This document shows positions 53,033-60,623 of a stretch of 64,000 nt of DNA, one piece after another (position 1 is the first letter of the stretch; each line of letters starts with the position of its first letter). A program made the translations under genes and the position numbers. Source of the stretch: Lutimaribacter salitolerans (GTDB taxonomy: Bacteria > Pseudomonadota > Alphaproteobacteria > Rhodobacterales > Rhodobacteraceae); assembly GCF_042677865.1 (NCBI RefSeq), contig NZ_JBHUDD010000036.1:9393-73392 (forward strand), read 5' to 3'. The notes under the pieces were generated by a model that saw nothing but the letters and a program-made list of their open reading frames with translations, was not told where the DNA came from and searched no databases.

Positions 53033-53301
53033 GACCGGCCCTCACCGCCGTCGGGGTCGGTTTCCGCGTCCTCGTCCAGATTGCGCGACACCATCAGCGC
53101 CAGCCATGCCAACGCCAGCCAGACCCCAAAGATATACAGGATCGCGGTCGAGGTCGCGATGCCCTCGGGGCCGCGCTGCCACAGCAGCGGGATGCCCCAC
53201 AGCACGGCCCCCAGCACCGGGATCAGCCGCGCCGCATCGGTCAGCCGCCGCTGGCGATAGCTGCGCCGCTCCAGAAACAGCGGTGAGGGCTTTTCGCTCA
53301 T
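53029..53301 (-). CDS. Small membrane protein of the SSS-kinase operon
   Basis: 90 residues with two membrane helices (about 24-42 RLIPVLGAVLWGIPLLW and 52-73 AILYIFGVWLALAWLALMV), basic N-terminus ERRSYRQRRLTD and acidic C-terminus EDAETDPDGGE. ATGA-type overlaps with the receiver gene (53298-53301) and GTGA with the kinase gene. Conserved position suggests an accessory subunit of the sensor kinase; no fold assignment. Confidence 0.75.
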   Translation of the reverse strand: MSEKPSPLFLERRSYRQRRLTDAARLIPVLGAVLWGIPLLWQRGPEGIATSTAILYIFGVWLALAWLALMVSRNLDEDAETDPDGGEGRS

Positions 53302-53666
53302 GCCGGGACCAGAGCGCGCAGGGCCTCCAGCACTTCGGCATTGGAGAACGGTTTGGTCATGAACAGGCTGGCGCCCAGCTTTTCGGCCATCTCGCGGTCC
53401 TTGGTCTGGCCGCGCGCGGTCAGCATCAGCACCGGCAAGGTGGCGGTATCGGACCGGCCGCGCAGATCGGTCAGGATGTCATAGCCCGACCGCCCCGGCA
53501 GCATCACGTCGAGGATCACCAGATCGGGCGCCTTGGCCAGCACCACATCCACCGCATCATGGCCGTTCGAATGCGTATCCACGGTCCAGCCATCGCGGCT
53601 GAGAATGAAACTTATCGCCTCGATGATGTTCGGTTCATCCTCGATCACAAGGACATGTTTGCCCAT
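53298..53666 (-). CDS. Single-domain response regulator (receiver only)
   Basis: 122 residues from ATG 53666 (GGAGGGG upstream). Receiver with acidic pocket D10/E11 (VIEDEP), phospho-acceptor D53 (LVILDVMLPG), T83 (MLTARG) and K105 (FMTKPF). No DNA-binding or enzymatic output domain, unlike CrbR-type regulators. It leads the operon with the small membrane protein and the SSS kinase and may act as a phosphate relay or a CheY-like partner. The next gene upstream is ScfR on the same strand, 72 bases away. Confidence 0.88.
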   Translation of the reverse strand: MGKHVLVIEDEPNIIEAISFILSRDGWTVDTHSNGHDAVDVVLAKAPDLVILDVMLPGRSGYDILTDLRGRSDTATLPVLMLTARGQTKDREMAEKLGASLFMTKPFSNAEVLEALRALVPA

Positions 53667-53737
53667 GCATCGTCCCCTCCCTAGTGCACATTTGCGTGCG
53701 TATTTTGGGACAGTTAAACGCGATGGGGGGCTGTGTG

Positions 53738-55063
53738 TCAAAACCCATCCGCAAGGATAGACGGTTCGCGCCGCGCCGGGCAGTCGGTGCGCGGGCAGAT
53801 CCGGCAGCCCACACCCACCGTGCGCGGGCTGGCATCGGGCGCGCCACGCACGGTTTGCGGCCGGGTGTGCGGCACGATCAGCATATGCGCCCCGATCACC
53901 GGAGGGCTGTCGAAATCAACGGGCCCTTGCGGCATCGCCACAGCATAGCAGGTAAACCGCAGGCCATCACGGCCCGCCTGTTCGACCACCTGGCGGATCG
54001 GCACCATCGGCTGGCTGAGCGCGGTGAACAGCGGCCAGAGCGGACAGGCCGCGCCGAACCGTGGCACGGCAAAGCCGTCCAGCGGCTTGCGAAAGGTCAG
54101 CGTGCCCGAGGCATCGCAACTGACCATGCCCAGCGTCCCCGCCGGGCCATCGGCGGGCAGGCTGGCCAGCCGCCGCATCGCCACCGGCAGCGCCACGCCG
54201 AACTGCCGCGCCACGCGCCCTGGGTCGGGCTCGTGATCTGCGCACCAGTCCGACAGCGCAGCGGCGGGCAGCGACGCCGCCTCGGTCGCATAGCGGGTCA
54301 GGAACGCGCGCGCCTGTGCGCGGGCGGGCGCGGATTTCAACGCACCGGCCCCGTCGATCAGCCCGTCGATATTCGGCGTGCCGCCCTGCTCCAGCGCCGG
54401 GACATGCCAGCCCAGATCGGCCAGCCACGCATCCAGCTCTTCCTGCGGGGCGGCGGCCTCGCCGCCTTCGCCCTGGCCTGCGCGGTCCAGATAGGTCACC
54501 AGCGCCTGCGTGCTGCCCGCCAGCCGCGCGGCATCCTCGTTGATGTTGCGCTGAAACCGGTCGCGCCATTCCGGCTCGATCCCGCGCGTGTCGGCAAGGA
54601 TCGCGGCCGTGGACCGGATCGAGGTGACCGTCGACAGCACCTCGTGCAATGCGGCGGCCAGATGCGGATCATGGGTCAGCCGGTCGGTCAGGGTCTCGAC
54701 AGTCCGCTCCAGCGAGGCCTGCCTGCGGTGCCCGCGCGCCAGCACCTCGGCCCAGCCGGGAAACCGACCGGCGAATTCCTCGGCCTGCTCGGCCTCGGCC
54801 CCGGCCCCGGCATGGGCCGCCCGCGCCTCGCGCAGCGTGGCGATCAGCGCGGCCTCTGCCCCCTCGCTCAGTTGTGCGGGCTCGACCCCCAGTTGCTGCG
54901 CAATCGCCAGCAGCACCTTTCCGCCGATTCTGCGCTTGTTGTGCTCGATCAGGTTGAGATACGAGGCGGAAATGCCCACCATTTGCGCCAGATCGGCCTG
55001 TCGCATCCGCTGTCGGATGCGCCGTTCGCGTATCCGCGTTCCGGTAAGTTGCCCTTGCGGCAC
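53738..55063 (-). CDS. ScfR-type short-chain acyl-responsive transcriptional regulator (XRE + DUF2083)
   Basis: About 441 residues from GTG 55063, chosen over ATG 55078 because GGAGGG sits seven bases upstream and the product then opens with the family-like M/V-PQGQLTGTRIRERR. N-terminal HTH_XRE (RIRERRIRQRMRQADLAQMVGISASYLNLIEHNKR, 10-45), a helical middle, and a C-terminal segment with the cysteines VGCRICPRTDCPARRE. Family members (RamB/ScfR) regulate glyoxylate-cycle and acyl-CoA synthetase genes. Divergent from the importer-acs cluster, which it probably controls. Confidence 0.85.
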   Translation of the reverse strand: MPQGQLTGTRIRERRIRQRMRQADLAQMVGISASYLNLIEHNKRRIGGKVLLAIAQQLGVEPAQLSEGAEAALIATLREARAAHAGAGAEAEQAEEFAGRFPGWAEVLARGHRRQASLERTVETLTDRLTHDPHLAAALHEVLSTVTSIRSTAAILADTRGIEPEWRDRFQRNINEDAARLAGSTQALVTYLDRAGQGEGGEAAAPQEELDAWLADLGWHVPALEQGGTPNIDGLIDGAGALKSAPARAQARAFLTRYATEAASLPAAALSDWCADHEPDPGRVARQFGVALPVAMRRLASLPADGPAGTLGMVSCDASGTLTFRKPLDGFAVPRFGAACPLWPLFTALSQPMVPIRQVVEQAGRDGLRFTCYAVAMPQGPVDFDSPPVIGAHMLIVPHTRPQTVRGAPDASPRTVGVGCRICPRTDCPARREPSILADGF

Positions 55064-55121
55064 CCTGCGGCCCTCCATTTCACCCGCGATATCAACGCCT
55101 TTCTGCGCTGCGGAATAATTT

Positions 55122-55162
55122 CTTTACAAAGCATACCATGGTATTGTGCAGCTATTTACAAG
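55122..55162. promoter_or_regulatory. Candidate ScfR operator: paired TTTACAA boxes around a palindrome
   Basis: CTTTACAAAG at 55122-55131 and TTTACAAG at 55155-55162 recur 31 bases apart, close to three helical turns, and flank the perfect 12-bp palindrome ATACCATGGTAT (55133-55144). The area is AT-rich in an otherwise GC-rich window and lies between scfR (minus) and the binding-protein gene (plus), matching RamB/ScfR-style TTTGCAAA-like sites. Assignment rests on position and likeness only. Confidence 0.45.
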
Positions 55163-55288
55163 ATTATTGTTTCACACAAGCCAGTTGTTGCGAAGTTTTC
55201 TGTCCTGCCGCGATACTGTCTTCACACGAAAACGTGTACAGGGCCGCAGAGGAGGCGCGCCCCGCTTTAACGAAACGGGAGGAATTAC

Positions 55289-56635
55289 ATGACCAACAGC
55301 AATTTCACGCGCCGTGGCCTGCTGCGCACCGGCGCAGTCGCCGGGGCAGCCGGTGTGGCGCTGCCGACGATCTTCACCTCGTCGGCCCATGCCTTCGCCA
55401 ACGAACCCACCGGAAGCACCGTCACGCTGGGCTTCAACGTCCCGCAAAGCGGGCCCTATGCCGACGAGGGCGCCGACGAGCTGCGCGCCTATGAACTGGC
55501 GGTCGAGCATCTGAACGGCGAAGGCGACGGCGGCATGATGGGCACCTTCAGCTCGAAGGCGCTGCAGGGCAACGGCATCCTGGGCAAGAAGGTGGAATAC
55601 GTCACCGGCGACACCCAGACCAAATCCGACGCCGCCCGCGCATCCGCCCGCTCGATGATCGAAAAGGACGGTGCCATCATGATCACCGGCGGCTCGTCCT
55701 CGGGCGTGGCCGTGGCCGTGCAGGCGCTGTGCCAGGAGGCCGGCATCATCTTCATGGCGGGTCTGACCCATTCCAACGACACCACCGGCAAGGACAAGCG
55801 CGCCAACGGCTTTCGCCATTTCTTCAACAGCTACATGTCGGGTGCCGCGCTGGCCCCGGTGCTGGCGGCCAACTACGGCACCGACCGCAAGGCCTATCAC
55901 CTGACCGCGGATTACAACTGGGGCTACACCACCGAGGAAGCGATCCGCGCCTCGACCGAGGCGATGGGCTGGGAAACCGTGGGCACGGTGCTGACGCCGC
56001 TGACCCAGACCGACTTCAGCTCGTATATCGCGCCGGTGCTGCAATCGGATGCGGATGTTCTGGTGCTGAACCACTATGGCGGCAACATGGTCAACTCGCT
56101 GACCAACGCGGTCCAGTTCGGTCTGCGTGACCGGATGGCCAACGGCAAGCAGTTCGAGATCGTCGTGCCGCTGTATTCGCGCCTGATGGCGCGCGGCGCG
56201 GGGGCCAACGTCAAGGGCATCTTCGGTTCGACCAACTGGCACTGGTCCCTGCAGGACGAGGCCTCGCAAGCCTTCGTGCAGTCCTTCGGCACCAAGTTCG
56301 GCTTTCCGCCCAGCCAGGCGGCACACACCTGTTATGTGCAGACGCTGCTTTATGCCGATGCGGTGGAACGCGCGGGCAGCTTTGCGCCCTGCGCCGTGGT
56401 CGAGGCGCTGGAAGGCTTCGAGTTCGACGGTCTGGGCAATGGTCCGACGCTCTATCGCGCCGAGGATCACCAGTGCTTCAAGGACGTTCTGGTGGTGCGC
56501 GGCAAGGAGAACCCGACATCCGAGTTCGACCTTCTGGAAATCGTCGAGGTCACCCCGGCCGAGCAGGTCACCTATGCCCCCGATCACCCGCAGTTCGCGG
56601 GCGGCGCATTGGGAAGCTGCAACAACGGCGCCTGA
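55289..56635 (+). CDS. TAT-exported urea/amide-like ABC substrate-binding protein
   Basis: 448 residues from ATG 55289 (ACGGGAGGAATTAC upstream). Signal MTNSNFTRRGLLRTGAVAGAAG has the twin-arginine FTRRGLL. Type-1 periplasmic-binding fold: LGFNVPQSGPYADEGADELRAYELAVEHLNG near the N-terminus, GDTQTKSDAARASARSMIEKDGA, GGSSSGVAVAV, FHFFNSYMSGAAL-like and ADYNWGYTTEEAIRAS. Resembles the FmdD/UrtA branch. First gene of a Liv-type importer that ends with acs, so the ligand could be a short-chain organic acid or acyl compound; it is not proven. Confidence 0.85.
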   Translation: MTNSNFTRRGLLRTGAVAGAAGVALPTIFTSSAHAFANEPTGSTVTLGFNVPQSGPYADEGADELRAYELAVEHLNGEGDGGMMGTFSSKALQGNGILGKKVEYVTGDTQTKSDAARASARSMIEKDGAIMITGGSSSGVAVAVQALCQEAGIIFMAGLTHSNDTTGKDKRANGFRHFFNSYMSGAALAPVLAANYGTDRKAYHLTADYNWGYTTEEAIRASTEAMGWETVGTVLTPLTQTDFSSYIAPVLQSDADVLVLNHYGGNMVNSLTNAVQFGLRDRMANGKQFEIVVPLYSRLMARGAGANVKGIFGSTNWHWSLQDEASQAFVQSFGTKFGFPPSQAAHTCYVQTLLYADAVERAGSFAPCAVVEALEGFEFDGLGNGPTLYRAEDHQCFKDVLVVRGKENPTSEFDLLEIVEVTPAEQVTYAPDHPQFAGGALGSCNNGA

Positions 56636-56650
56636 GCCGCTGGCCGTTTC

Positions 56651-56678
56651 GTAGGGTGGGCAACAGTGCCCACCCTAC
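56651..56678. repeat. GTAGGGTGGGCA palindrome (REP-like stem-loop)
   Basis: Perfect inverted repeat: GTAGGGTGGGCA (56651-56662), loop ACAG, TGCCCACCCTAC (56667-56678), a 12-bp stem with a tetraloop. This core sequence recurs as an intergenic palindrome in many bacterial genomes. Here it lies 16 bases after the binding-protein stop and 89 bases before the LivH-like start, where it may also act as an RNA stabiliser or attenuator. Confidence 0.75.
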
Positions 56679-56767
56679 CCTTGCCGCAGCCCCCTGACAC
56701 GCCGCCTGCCCGCCGGTCCTGACCGGCGCACGGGCGTTTTCCGCACTCTTGTCCAAAAGGTGGGACA

Positions 56768-57799
56768 ATGGACGCAATCATCCTGCAAATCCTGAACGGG
56801 CTCGACAAGGGCTCGGCCTATGCGCTGATTGCGCTGGGTCTCACGCTGATCTTCGGCACCCTGGGCGTGGTCAATTTCGCCCATGGCGCGCTGTTCATGA
56901 TCGGGGCCTTCTGCGCCGTCACGCTCAGCCGGATCCTGACTTTGTCGCGCACCTACATCGACGACACACAGACCGATTTTCTGGGCCGCCCGCTCGAGGT
57001 CAAGGTGCCCTATGCCCATGACTGGTTCGGGCCTGAAACCGGGGCCATGATCATCGACTGGGCGGTGCCACTGGCGATCCTGTTCGCCATCCCGGTGATG
57101 ATCCTGATCGGGGTGATCATGGAGCGCGGGCTGATCAAGCATTTCTACAAGCGCCCCCATGCCGACCAGATACTTGTGACCTTCGGTCTTGCCATCGTGC
57201 TTCAGGAGATCATCAAGTATTACTACGGGGCCAATCCGATCCCCACCCCCGCCCCGGACGTATTTCGCGGCTCGTTCGATTTCGGCGTGCTGATCGGGTT
57301 CGAGCCGAACTCGATCATCTACCCCTACTGGCGTCTGGTCTATTTCGCCTTTGCCGCCGTCATCATCGGCGCGGTCTTTGCCTTTTTGCAATTCACCACC
57401 TTCGGGATGGTGGTGCGCGCGGGCATGGCCGATCGCGAGACCGTGGGCCTGCTGGGCATCAACATCGACAAGCGGTTCACCATCATGTTCGGCATCGCCG
57501 CCGCGGTGGCGGGGCTGGCCGGGGTCATGTACGCGCCGATCAACTCGCCCAACTACCACATGGGGATGGACTTCCTTGTCCTGTCCTTTGTCGTGGTCGT
57601 GGTGGGCGGCATGGGCAGCCTGCCCGGCGCGGTGCTGGCCGGGTTCCTGCTTGGCATCGTGGAAAGCTTTGCCTCGATGAAAGAGGTCACCAGCATCCTT
57701 CCCGGCATCAACCAGGTCATCATCTACCTGGTCGCCATCATCATTTTGCTGACACGTCCACGTGGCCTGATGGGCCGCAAGGGCGTGATGGAGGACTGA
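56768..57799 (+). CDS. ABC importer permease (LivH/UrtB-like)
   Basis: 343 residues, about eight membrane helices. LGLTLIFGTLGVVNFAHGALFMIGAFCAV (LivH signature, about 22-50), a periplasmic insertion with the TQTDFLGRPLEVKVPYAHDWFGPE, and VRAGMADRETVGLLGINIDKRFTIMFG (EAA-like loop). The periplasmic insertion of about 50 residues is longer than in LivH of E. coli. Followed after 3 bases by the LivM-like gene. AAGGTGGGAC precedes ATG 56768. Confidence 0.92.
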   Translation: MDAIILQILNGLDKGSAYALIALGLTLIFGTLGVVNFAHGALFMIGAFCAVTLSRILTLSRTYIDDTQTDFLGRPLEVKVPYAHDWFGPETGAMIIDWAVPLAILFAIPVMILIGVIMERGLIKHFYKRPHADQILVTFGLAIVLQEIIKYYYGANPIPTPAPDVFRGSFDFGVLIGFEPNSIIYPYWRLVYFAFAAVIIGAVFAFLQFTTFGMVVRAGMADRETVGLLGINIDKRFTIMFGIAAAVAGLAGVMYAPINSPNYHMGMDFLVLSFVVVVVGGMGSLPGAVLAGFLLGIVESFASMKEVTSILPGINQVIIYLVAIIILLTRPRGLMGRKGVMED

Positions 57800-57802
57800 C
57801 CC

Positions 57803-59002
57803 ATGTTTGGTCTCGAAAAGAAAGACACCACCCTCCTGATCATCGTCGCCATCCTGACGCTGTTCGCGCCTTTCCTGCTCAACCCCTTCCCCGAAGGTTC
57901 GGGCATGGCGCAGTTCAACGCGGGCTATCCCGACCTGATGCAACGCTTCGTGATCTTCGGCATCTTCGCCATCGGCTTCAACATCCTGTTCGGGCTGACC
58001 GGATACCTGTCCTTCGGTCATGCCGCCTTTCTGGGGGTGGGATCGTACTCGGCGGTGTGGATGTTCAAGCTGCTCAGCATGAACGTGATCCCGGCGATCC
58101 TGCTGGCGATGGTGGTTTCGGGGCTGTTCGCGGTGGTCATCGGCTTCATCAGCCTGCGGCGGTCGGGGATCTATTTCTCGATCCTGACGCTGGCCTTTGC
58201 CCAGATGATGTTCGCTCTGGCCTATTCGGTGCTGACCCCGATCACCGGCGGCGAAACCGGGCTGCAACTGGCGCTCAGCGATCCGCGCGTCCTGGACGGC
58301 GCAAGATTGAGCGACAACATCCCCGTCCCCGGCCTGTTCGGGCTGGAAATGCGCGACAGCACCCGCTGGGCCGTCGGTCCTTGGGTGTTCACCTTCAACG
58401 TGGGTTATTATTTCTGTGCGGCGATCATGCTGGCGGCCTTCTACCTGGCCATCCGCATCTTCCGCTCGCCCTTTGGCATGATGCTGCGCGCGGTCAAGTC
58501 CAACCAGCAGCGGATGCATTACACCGGGCTGAACACCCGACCCTACACGCTGGCGGCCTTCGTGATCTCGGGCATGTACGCAGGGCTTGCGGGGGGGCTG
58601 ATGGCCTCGATGGACCCGCTGGCCGGGGCCGAGCGGATGTTCTGGACCGCGAGCGGTGAGGTCGTCCTGATGACCATCCTTGGCGGTGCGGGCACGCTGA
58701 TCGGGCCAGTCCTTGGGGCAGGTATCATCAAGTACATGGAAAACATCCTGTCCAAGATCAACGCGGAAATCCTGTATGGCTGGTTCGCCTTTCTGCCCGA
58801 CGGGCTGCAGGAATTCGTAGTCACGCTGGTCTATCCCTTCATCGGCAAGGGCTGGCACCTGACGCTGGGCCTGATCTTCATGGCCGTGGTGATCTTTCTG
58901 CCCGGCGGTCTGGTCGAGGGCGGACAGCGCATCGGGCGCCTGTTCCGCCGCAAACCGGCCGCGCAGGGCAAGGACGCCAAAGCCAAGCAACCCGCAGAAT
59001 AA
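57803..59002 (+). CDS. ABC importer permease (LivM/UrtC-like)
   Basis: 399 residues, about ten membrane helices with FGLTGYLSFGHAAFLGVGSYSAVWM (LivM signature, 64-88), RSPFGMMLRAVKSNQQRMHYTGLNTRPYTLAAF (EAA region), TILGGAGTLIGPVLGAGII and a lysine-rich cytoplasmic tail (KPAAQGKDAKAKQP). GGAGGACTGACCC precedes ATG 57803. Tandem with the LivG-like gene after 12 bases. Confidence 0.92.
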   Translation: MFGLEKKDTTLLIIVAILTLFAPFLLNPFPEGSGMAQFNAGYPDLMQRFVIFGIFAIGFNILFGLTGYLSFGHAAFLGVGSYSAVWMFKLLSMNVIPAILLAMVVSGLFAVVIGFISLRRSGIYFSILTLAFAQMMFALAYSVLTPITGGETGLQLALSDPRVLDGARLSDNIPVPGLFGLEMRDSTRWAVGPWVFTFNVGYYFCAAIMLAAFYLAIRIFRSPFGMMLRAVKSNQQRMHYTGLNTRPYTLAAFVISGMYAGLAGGLMASMDPLAGAERMFWTASGEVVLMTILGGAGTLIGPVLGAGIIKYMENILSKINAEILYGWFAFLPDGLQEFVVTLVYPFIGKGWHLTLGLIFMAVVIFLPGGLVEGGQRIGRLFRRKPAAQGKDAKAKQPAE

Positions 59003-59014
59003 GGAACGACACCA

Positions 59015-59770
59015 ATGGGTATCCTTGAAGTCAAAGGCGTGAACAAACGCTTCGGCGGGTTGCAGGCGCTGGGGGACGTGAACCTCAGCGTGGCGGAAAA
59101 CACCGTGCACGCGATCATCGGCCCCAACGGGGCGGGCAAATCCACGCTGCTGAACTGCCTTGTGGGCAAACTGCTGCCCGACACCGGCTCGGTCATGTTC
59201 GACGGCCAGTCGGTGCTGGGGCGCAAACCCTATCAGATCAACCAGATGGGCATTTCGCGCGTGTTCCAGACGCCCGAGATATTCGGTGACCTGACCGTGC
59301 TGGAAAACGTGATGATCCCCTGCTTTGCCTCGCGGGACGGCGCGTTCCGCATGCACGCGATCGAAAGCGTGTTCAGCGAGAAGACGATGATGGACAAGGC
59401 GCTGACCATGCTCGAAGACGTGAACATGGCCGACAAGCGCCACATGCACGCCGCCAGCCTGTCGCGCGGCGACAAGCGGCGGCTGGAAATGGCGATGTGC
59501 CTGGTGCAGGACCCCAAGCTGCTGTTGCTGGACGAACCCACCGCCGGCATGGCGCGGGCCGATACCAACAACACGATCGAGCTGCTGAAAGAGATCAAGT
59601 CCAAGCGTGACATCACCATGTGCATCATCGAACATGACATGCATGTGGTGTTTTCCCTGGCCGACCGGATCACCGTTCTGGCGCAGGGCACACCCCTGGT
59701 CGAGGACGCGCCCGAGAACATCAAGGGCAATCCCAAGGTGCGCGAAGCGTACCTGGGCGAAAGCGCATAA
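59015..59770 (+). CDS. ABC importer ATPase (LivG/UrtD-like)
   Basis: 251 residues. Walker A GPNGAGKST (36-44), ISRVFQTPEIFGDLTVLENV, an unusual signature LSRGDKRRLEM (LSRGD in place of LSGGQ, as in UrtD-type ATPases), Walker B KLLLLDEPTAGMA, and IEHDMHVVF H-loop. Together with the permeases and LivF-like ATPase it completes the transporter. Six bases to a SD and 12 bases to the previous stop. Confidence 0.92.
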   Translation: MGILEVKGVNKRFGGLQALGDVNLSVAENTVHAIIGPNGAGKSTLLNCLVGKLLPDTGSVMFDGQSVLGRKPYQINQMGISRVFQTPEIFGDLTVLENVMIPCFASRDGAFRMHAIESVFSEKTMMDKALTMLEDVNMADKRHMHAASLSRGDKRRLEMAMCLVQDPKLLLLDEPTAGMARADTNNTIELLKEIKSKRDITMCIIEHDMHVVFSLADRITVLAQGTPLVEDAPENIKGNPKVREAYLGESA

Positions 59771-59782
59771 GGAGCGGCACAG

Positions 59783-60538
59783 ATGAACGTCAAACCCGAC
59801 TTTTCCAAGGGCAAGAACTATGCCGAAACCGCGCCCGCCTTCCTGTCGGTCTGGGACATGCACGCCTATTACGGCGAAAGCTACATCGTGCAGGGCATCA
59901 GCTTCAACGTGCACGAGGGCGAGATCCTGGCCCTGCTGGGGCGCAACGGGGCGGGCAAGACCTCGACCCTGCGGGCCATTGCGCGCCTGGACAGCCCCGC
60001 CATCACCCATGGCGAGGTCTGGCTGGATCACCAGCCGCTGCACCTGAAAAACAGCCATCAGGCTGCGCAGCTTGGCATCGGGCTGGTGCCCGAGGACCGG
60101 CGCATCATCTCGGGCCTGACGGTCGAGGAAAACCTGCAACTGGCCCAGATCGCGCCCCCCATCGGATGGTCCATCGAACGCCTGTACGACCTGTTTCCCC
60201 GTCTGGGCGAGCGCCGCAAGCAAGAGGGCGTGACCCTGTCGGGCGGCGAACAGCAAATGCTGTCGATCGCCCGCGCGCTGGCCCGCGACATCAAGGTGCT
60301 GCTGCTGGACGAACCCTACGAAGGGCTGGCGCCGGTGATCGTGGACGAGATCGAAAAGACCCTGCGCCTGATCAAGGAGCAGGGGATCACCACCGTGATC
60401 GTCGAACAGAACGCCGTGCGCGCGTTGGAATTGGCCGACCGCTCTGTTATTCTGGACACCGGAACAATCGTTTTCGACGGATCGGCCGCCGAAGTGCTGG
60501 AAAACAAGGAACTGCGCGAGGAATACCTTGCCATCTGA
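59783..60538 (+). CDS. ABC importer ATPase (LivF/UrtE-like)
   Basis: 251 residues. Walker A GRNGAGKT (53-60), GLVPEDRRIISGLTVEENL, signature LSGGEQQM, Walker B KVLLLDEPYEGLAP and VEQNAVRALELADR. Unlike the LivF-type ATPase of the amide locus at 30.4-32.8 kb, this one ends after the ATPase domain. AAGGAGCGGC lies seven bases before ATG 59783. The 85-base gap to acs includes a GC-rich imperfect hairpin (CCGGTC with GACCGG near 60552-60573). Confidence 0.92.
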   Translation: MNVKPDFSKGKNYAETAPAFLSVWDMHAYYGESYIVQGISFNVHEGEILALLGRNGAGKTSTLRAIARLDSPAITHGEVWLDHQPLHLKNSHQAAQLGIGLVPEDRRIISGLTVEENLQLAQIAPPIGWSIERLYDLFPRLGERRKQEGVTLSGGEQQMLSIARALARDIKVLLLDEPYEGLAPVIVDEIEKTLRLIKEQGITTVIVEQNAVRALELADRSVILDTGTIVFDGSAAEVLENKELREEYLAI

Positions 60539-60623
60539 CGGTGGCCGGGTCCGGTCGCGCGGTCCTGACCGGCCCGCGCAGACCGATTGAAAACCCATAA
60601 TAACAAGGGACAGAGGTCAAGGA

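Noticed and set aside
56675..60598. 1307-codon minus-strand open frame opposite the Liv-type importer
   Set aside because: Covers five recognised plus-strand genes and has the H/Q/D/R-rich composition of an antisense shadow; no domain seen.
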